DNA from: Tieghemostelium lacteum
Lineage: Eukaryota > Evosea > Eumycetozoa > Dictyosteliales > Raperosteliaceae
Length of the DNA stretch: 64,000 nt
Reading direction: 5' to 3'
Assembly: GCA_001606155.1 (NCBI GenBank)
Contig: LODT01000028.1
Location: 968,735 to 1,032,734 of the forward strand
The notes under the pieces are model-generated. The model was given only the letters and a program-made list of their open reading frames with translations. It had not been told where the DNA came from and did no database searches. Positions 62,821-64,000 of the stretch are shown piece by piece. The position numbers were made by a program, and so were the translations under genes. The first letter of the stretch is position 1. Every line of letters begins with the position of its first letter.

Positions 62821-63717
62821 ATGGAATTTAATAATCTACCTAAAATATCATGTCCTTTCAATTCAAAATTAAATTTATCATTTGCTAATATTATAAATAA
62901 ACACAATATATGGATAATTGAAAGTAATTTATTCGATTCAAAAGAAAAATCATTAGAATATATTCAATCAAATACCTCTGTATTATGTGGTTACGTTTTT
63001 GGTAATTGTTCAGAGTCTGAATTTAAATTATATTTAAAATTAATGGATTGGGCAATAATTATTGATGATACTTTATTAGAAGATAAAAAGGTTTCAAAAG
63101 AATATATATCATCTTTAATTGATCCATTATCAACAAGACATGATCAATTTGGTAAAATTCTATGGGAGATTTTAAATGAAATCTATTTAATATCACCAAA
63201 AGAATCTTTTGAAAATCTAATTAAAAGTCTAAGTGAATGGTTATATAATACTTTAAATTTAAAATCATCATCAATATTTACCATTCAAGAATATCTTGCA
63301 ATTAGAAAAATTGATATTGCAACAGAATTAATTTTAATGTGTTCAATGACCACTTATAAATCTCTACCGATGGAAATTGTAAAATCTAAGGAATATATTG
63401 AAACTCTAGATACTTTTAACTATTTATATGTTTTAATTAACGATACTTACTCGTACAAAAAAGAAATCAAGTCAAAATCTTGTTTTAACTACATAATTGT
63501 AAATTCTTTTGAAAATAACATTTCAATTGCAGAATCAATGAATAAAACTGCTGATGAAATTAATGAAAACTTTAACAAACTTAATCAAAGTCTATCAATA
63601 TTAATTTGTAAATTTTCAAAACAAGAACCAATTTTAATAACTAAATTGGTTGAAAATATTAAAATTATTATAAGTGGTGCATTAACTGCAAGTAAAGAAA
63701 TGAACAGATATAAATAA
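62821..63717 (+). CDS. Terpene synthase (copy 2)
   Basis: The tandem neighbour of the previous gene, 298 residues from ATG 62821. An upstream in-frame ATG at 62764 would add a Lys/Tyr-rich leader that looks like 5'-UTR, and TTGTTAG just before 62821 resembles a splice acceptor. The motifs are D82-D83-T-L-L-E87 and N207-D-T-Y-S211-Y-K-K-E215, with a closing N-R-Y. The opening L-P-K-I-S-C-P-F-N-S-K-L-N lines up with L-K-C-P-F-K-S-Q-L-N of copy 1. Both genes are clearly related but diverged throughout, so duplication is not recent and different products are likely. All catalytic motifs are intact. Confidence 0.92.
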   Translation: MEFNNLPKISCPFNSKLNLSFANIINKHNIWIIESNLFDSKEKSLEYIQSNTSVLCGYVFGNCSESEFKLYLKLMDWAIIIDDTLLEDKKVSKEYISSLIDPLSTRHDQFGKILWEILNEIYLISPKESFENLIKSLSEWLYNTLNLKSSSIFTIQEYLAIRKIDIATELILMCSMTTYKSLPMEIVKSKEYIETLDTFNYLYVLINDTYSYKKEIKSKSCFNYIIVNSFENNISIAESMNKTADEINENFNKLNQSLSILICKFSKQEPILITKLVENIKIIISGALTASKEMNRYK

Positions 63718-64000
63718 AAACAAATTTTGCTTTTCAAATCTTTAAAAAAAATCTTTAAAGAAATCAGTAGTCACAATCAATTTTAACAAAATTTTATTAA
63801 AACACCACAATTTAAAAACACTCACCCTCATATTTAATTTGATTAATATTATAACAACCACTTTATTCAATGATTTGAAAATTTTAAACATTTATCTTTT
63901 AACAAATTTACACGTGAAAATCTCATGTATGTTTAAATTAGTGCATTATCGTTTTTTTTTAAACAACTATTAATAAATGTTTAAATTTAAAGATGTTTAA

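Overview
The window reads as nuclear DNA of a dictyostelid social amoeba. The intergenic DNA is very AT-rich. Introns are short (about 40-110 bp), AT-rich and begin GTAWG/GTAAT. Proteins carry Asn/Gln/Ser/Thr homopolymers. Several families are typical of the group: FNIP repeats, IPT/TIG adhesion proteins with EGF and a membrane anchor, Pmp-like beta-helix proteins and microbial-type terpene synthases. Coding DNA is clearly richer in GC than expected for Dictyostelium discoideum, so another dictyostelid is more likely. The species cannot be named from the sequence alone.

Layout. 0-10 kb: the 3' end of a RhoGAP gene, a spliced Mdm35/TRIAP1 gene, a Sel1-repeat protein, a 48-residue Gly-rich protein, a triple-WWE plus macrodomain protein, a Rab-like GTPase, a phage-type protein with a nuclear-like tail, the meiotic recombination factor Hop2, and a RING protein. 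9.7-31 kb is a cell-surface block: an RCC1-like protein, two tandem C-type-lectin plus IPT proteins, a Pmp-like beta-helix protein, an organellar PPR-like protein, an LRR-IPT-EGF membrane protein with a reading-frame slip, and a decayed Cys-rich mucin-like gene. 31.5-55.3 kb is mostly housekeeping: a CCCH-RNB-helicase protein, two tandem flavin monooxygenases (one frame-broken), a SIS sugar isomerase-like protein, a small acidic/basic protein, a TPR-PH protein, a Sec14-like protein, a second PPR-like protein, MMS19, a Tc1/mariner-like transposase gene and an F-box/FNIP protein. 55.4-59.7 kb is gene-poor, with two diverged copies of a ~1 kb repeat, gene fragments, and a tRNA-Met(CAT) gene flanked on both sides by element-like debris. 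59.7-64 kb: a 37-residue membrane microprotein candidate, an unrecognised membrane-anchored helical protein, and a tandem pair of terpene synthases.

The genes are not an operon. Neighbours are often packed tightly: the RCC1 and lectin-IPT stop codons abut, and the PPR-like and MMS19 coding ends overlap by 9 bp. Functional themes are adhesion/recognition at the surface (10.9-31 kb), ADP-ribose and RNA signalling (WWE-macro and HELZ-like proteins), organelle RNA metabolism (two PPR-like proteins), Fe-S/DNA repair (MMS19) and meiosis (Hop2), and chemical ecology (terpene synthases).

The best candidates for something new are: the triple-WWE macrodomain protein with an altered substrate loop; the HELZ-like protein in which both enzyme domains look degenerate; the phage-type protein with a nuclear tail; the transposase with an acidic insert; and the tRNA-Met landing site. 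Spliced models were built by eye from GT/AG sites and frame, so exon edges may be off by a few bases.
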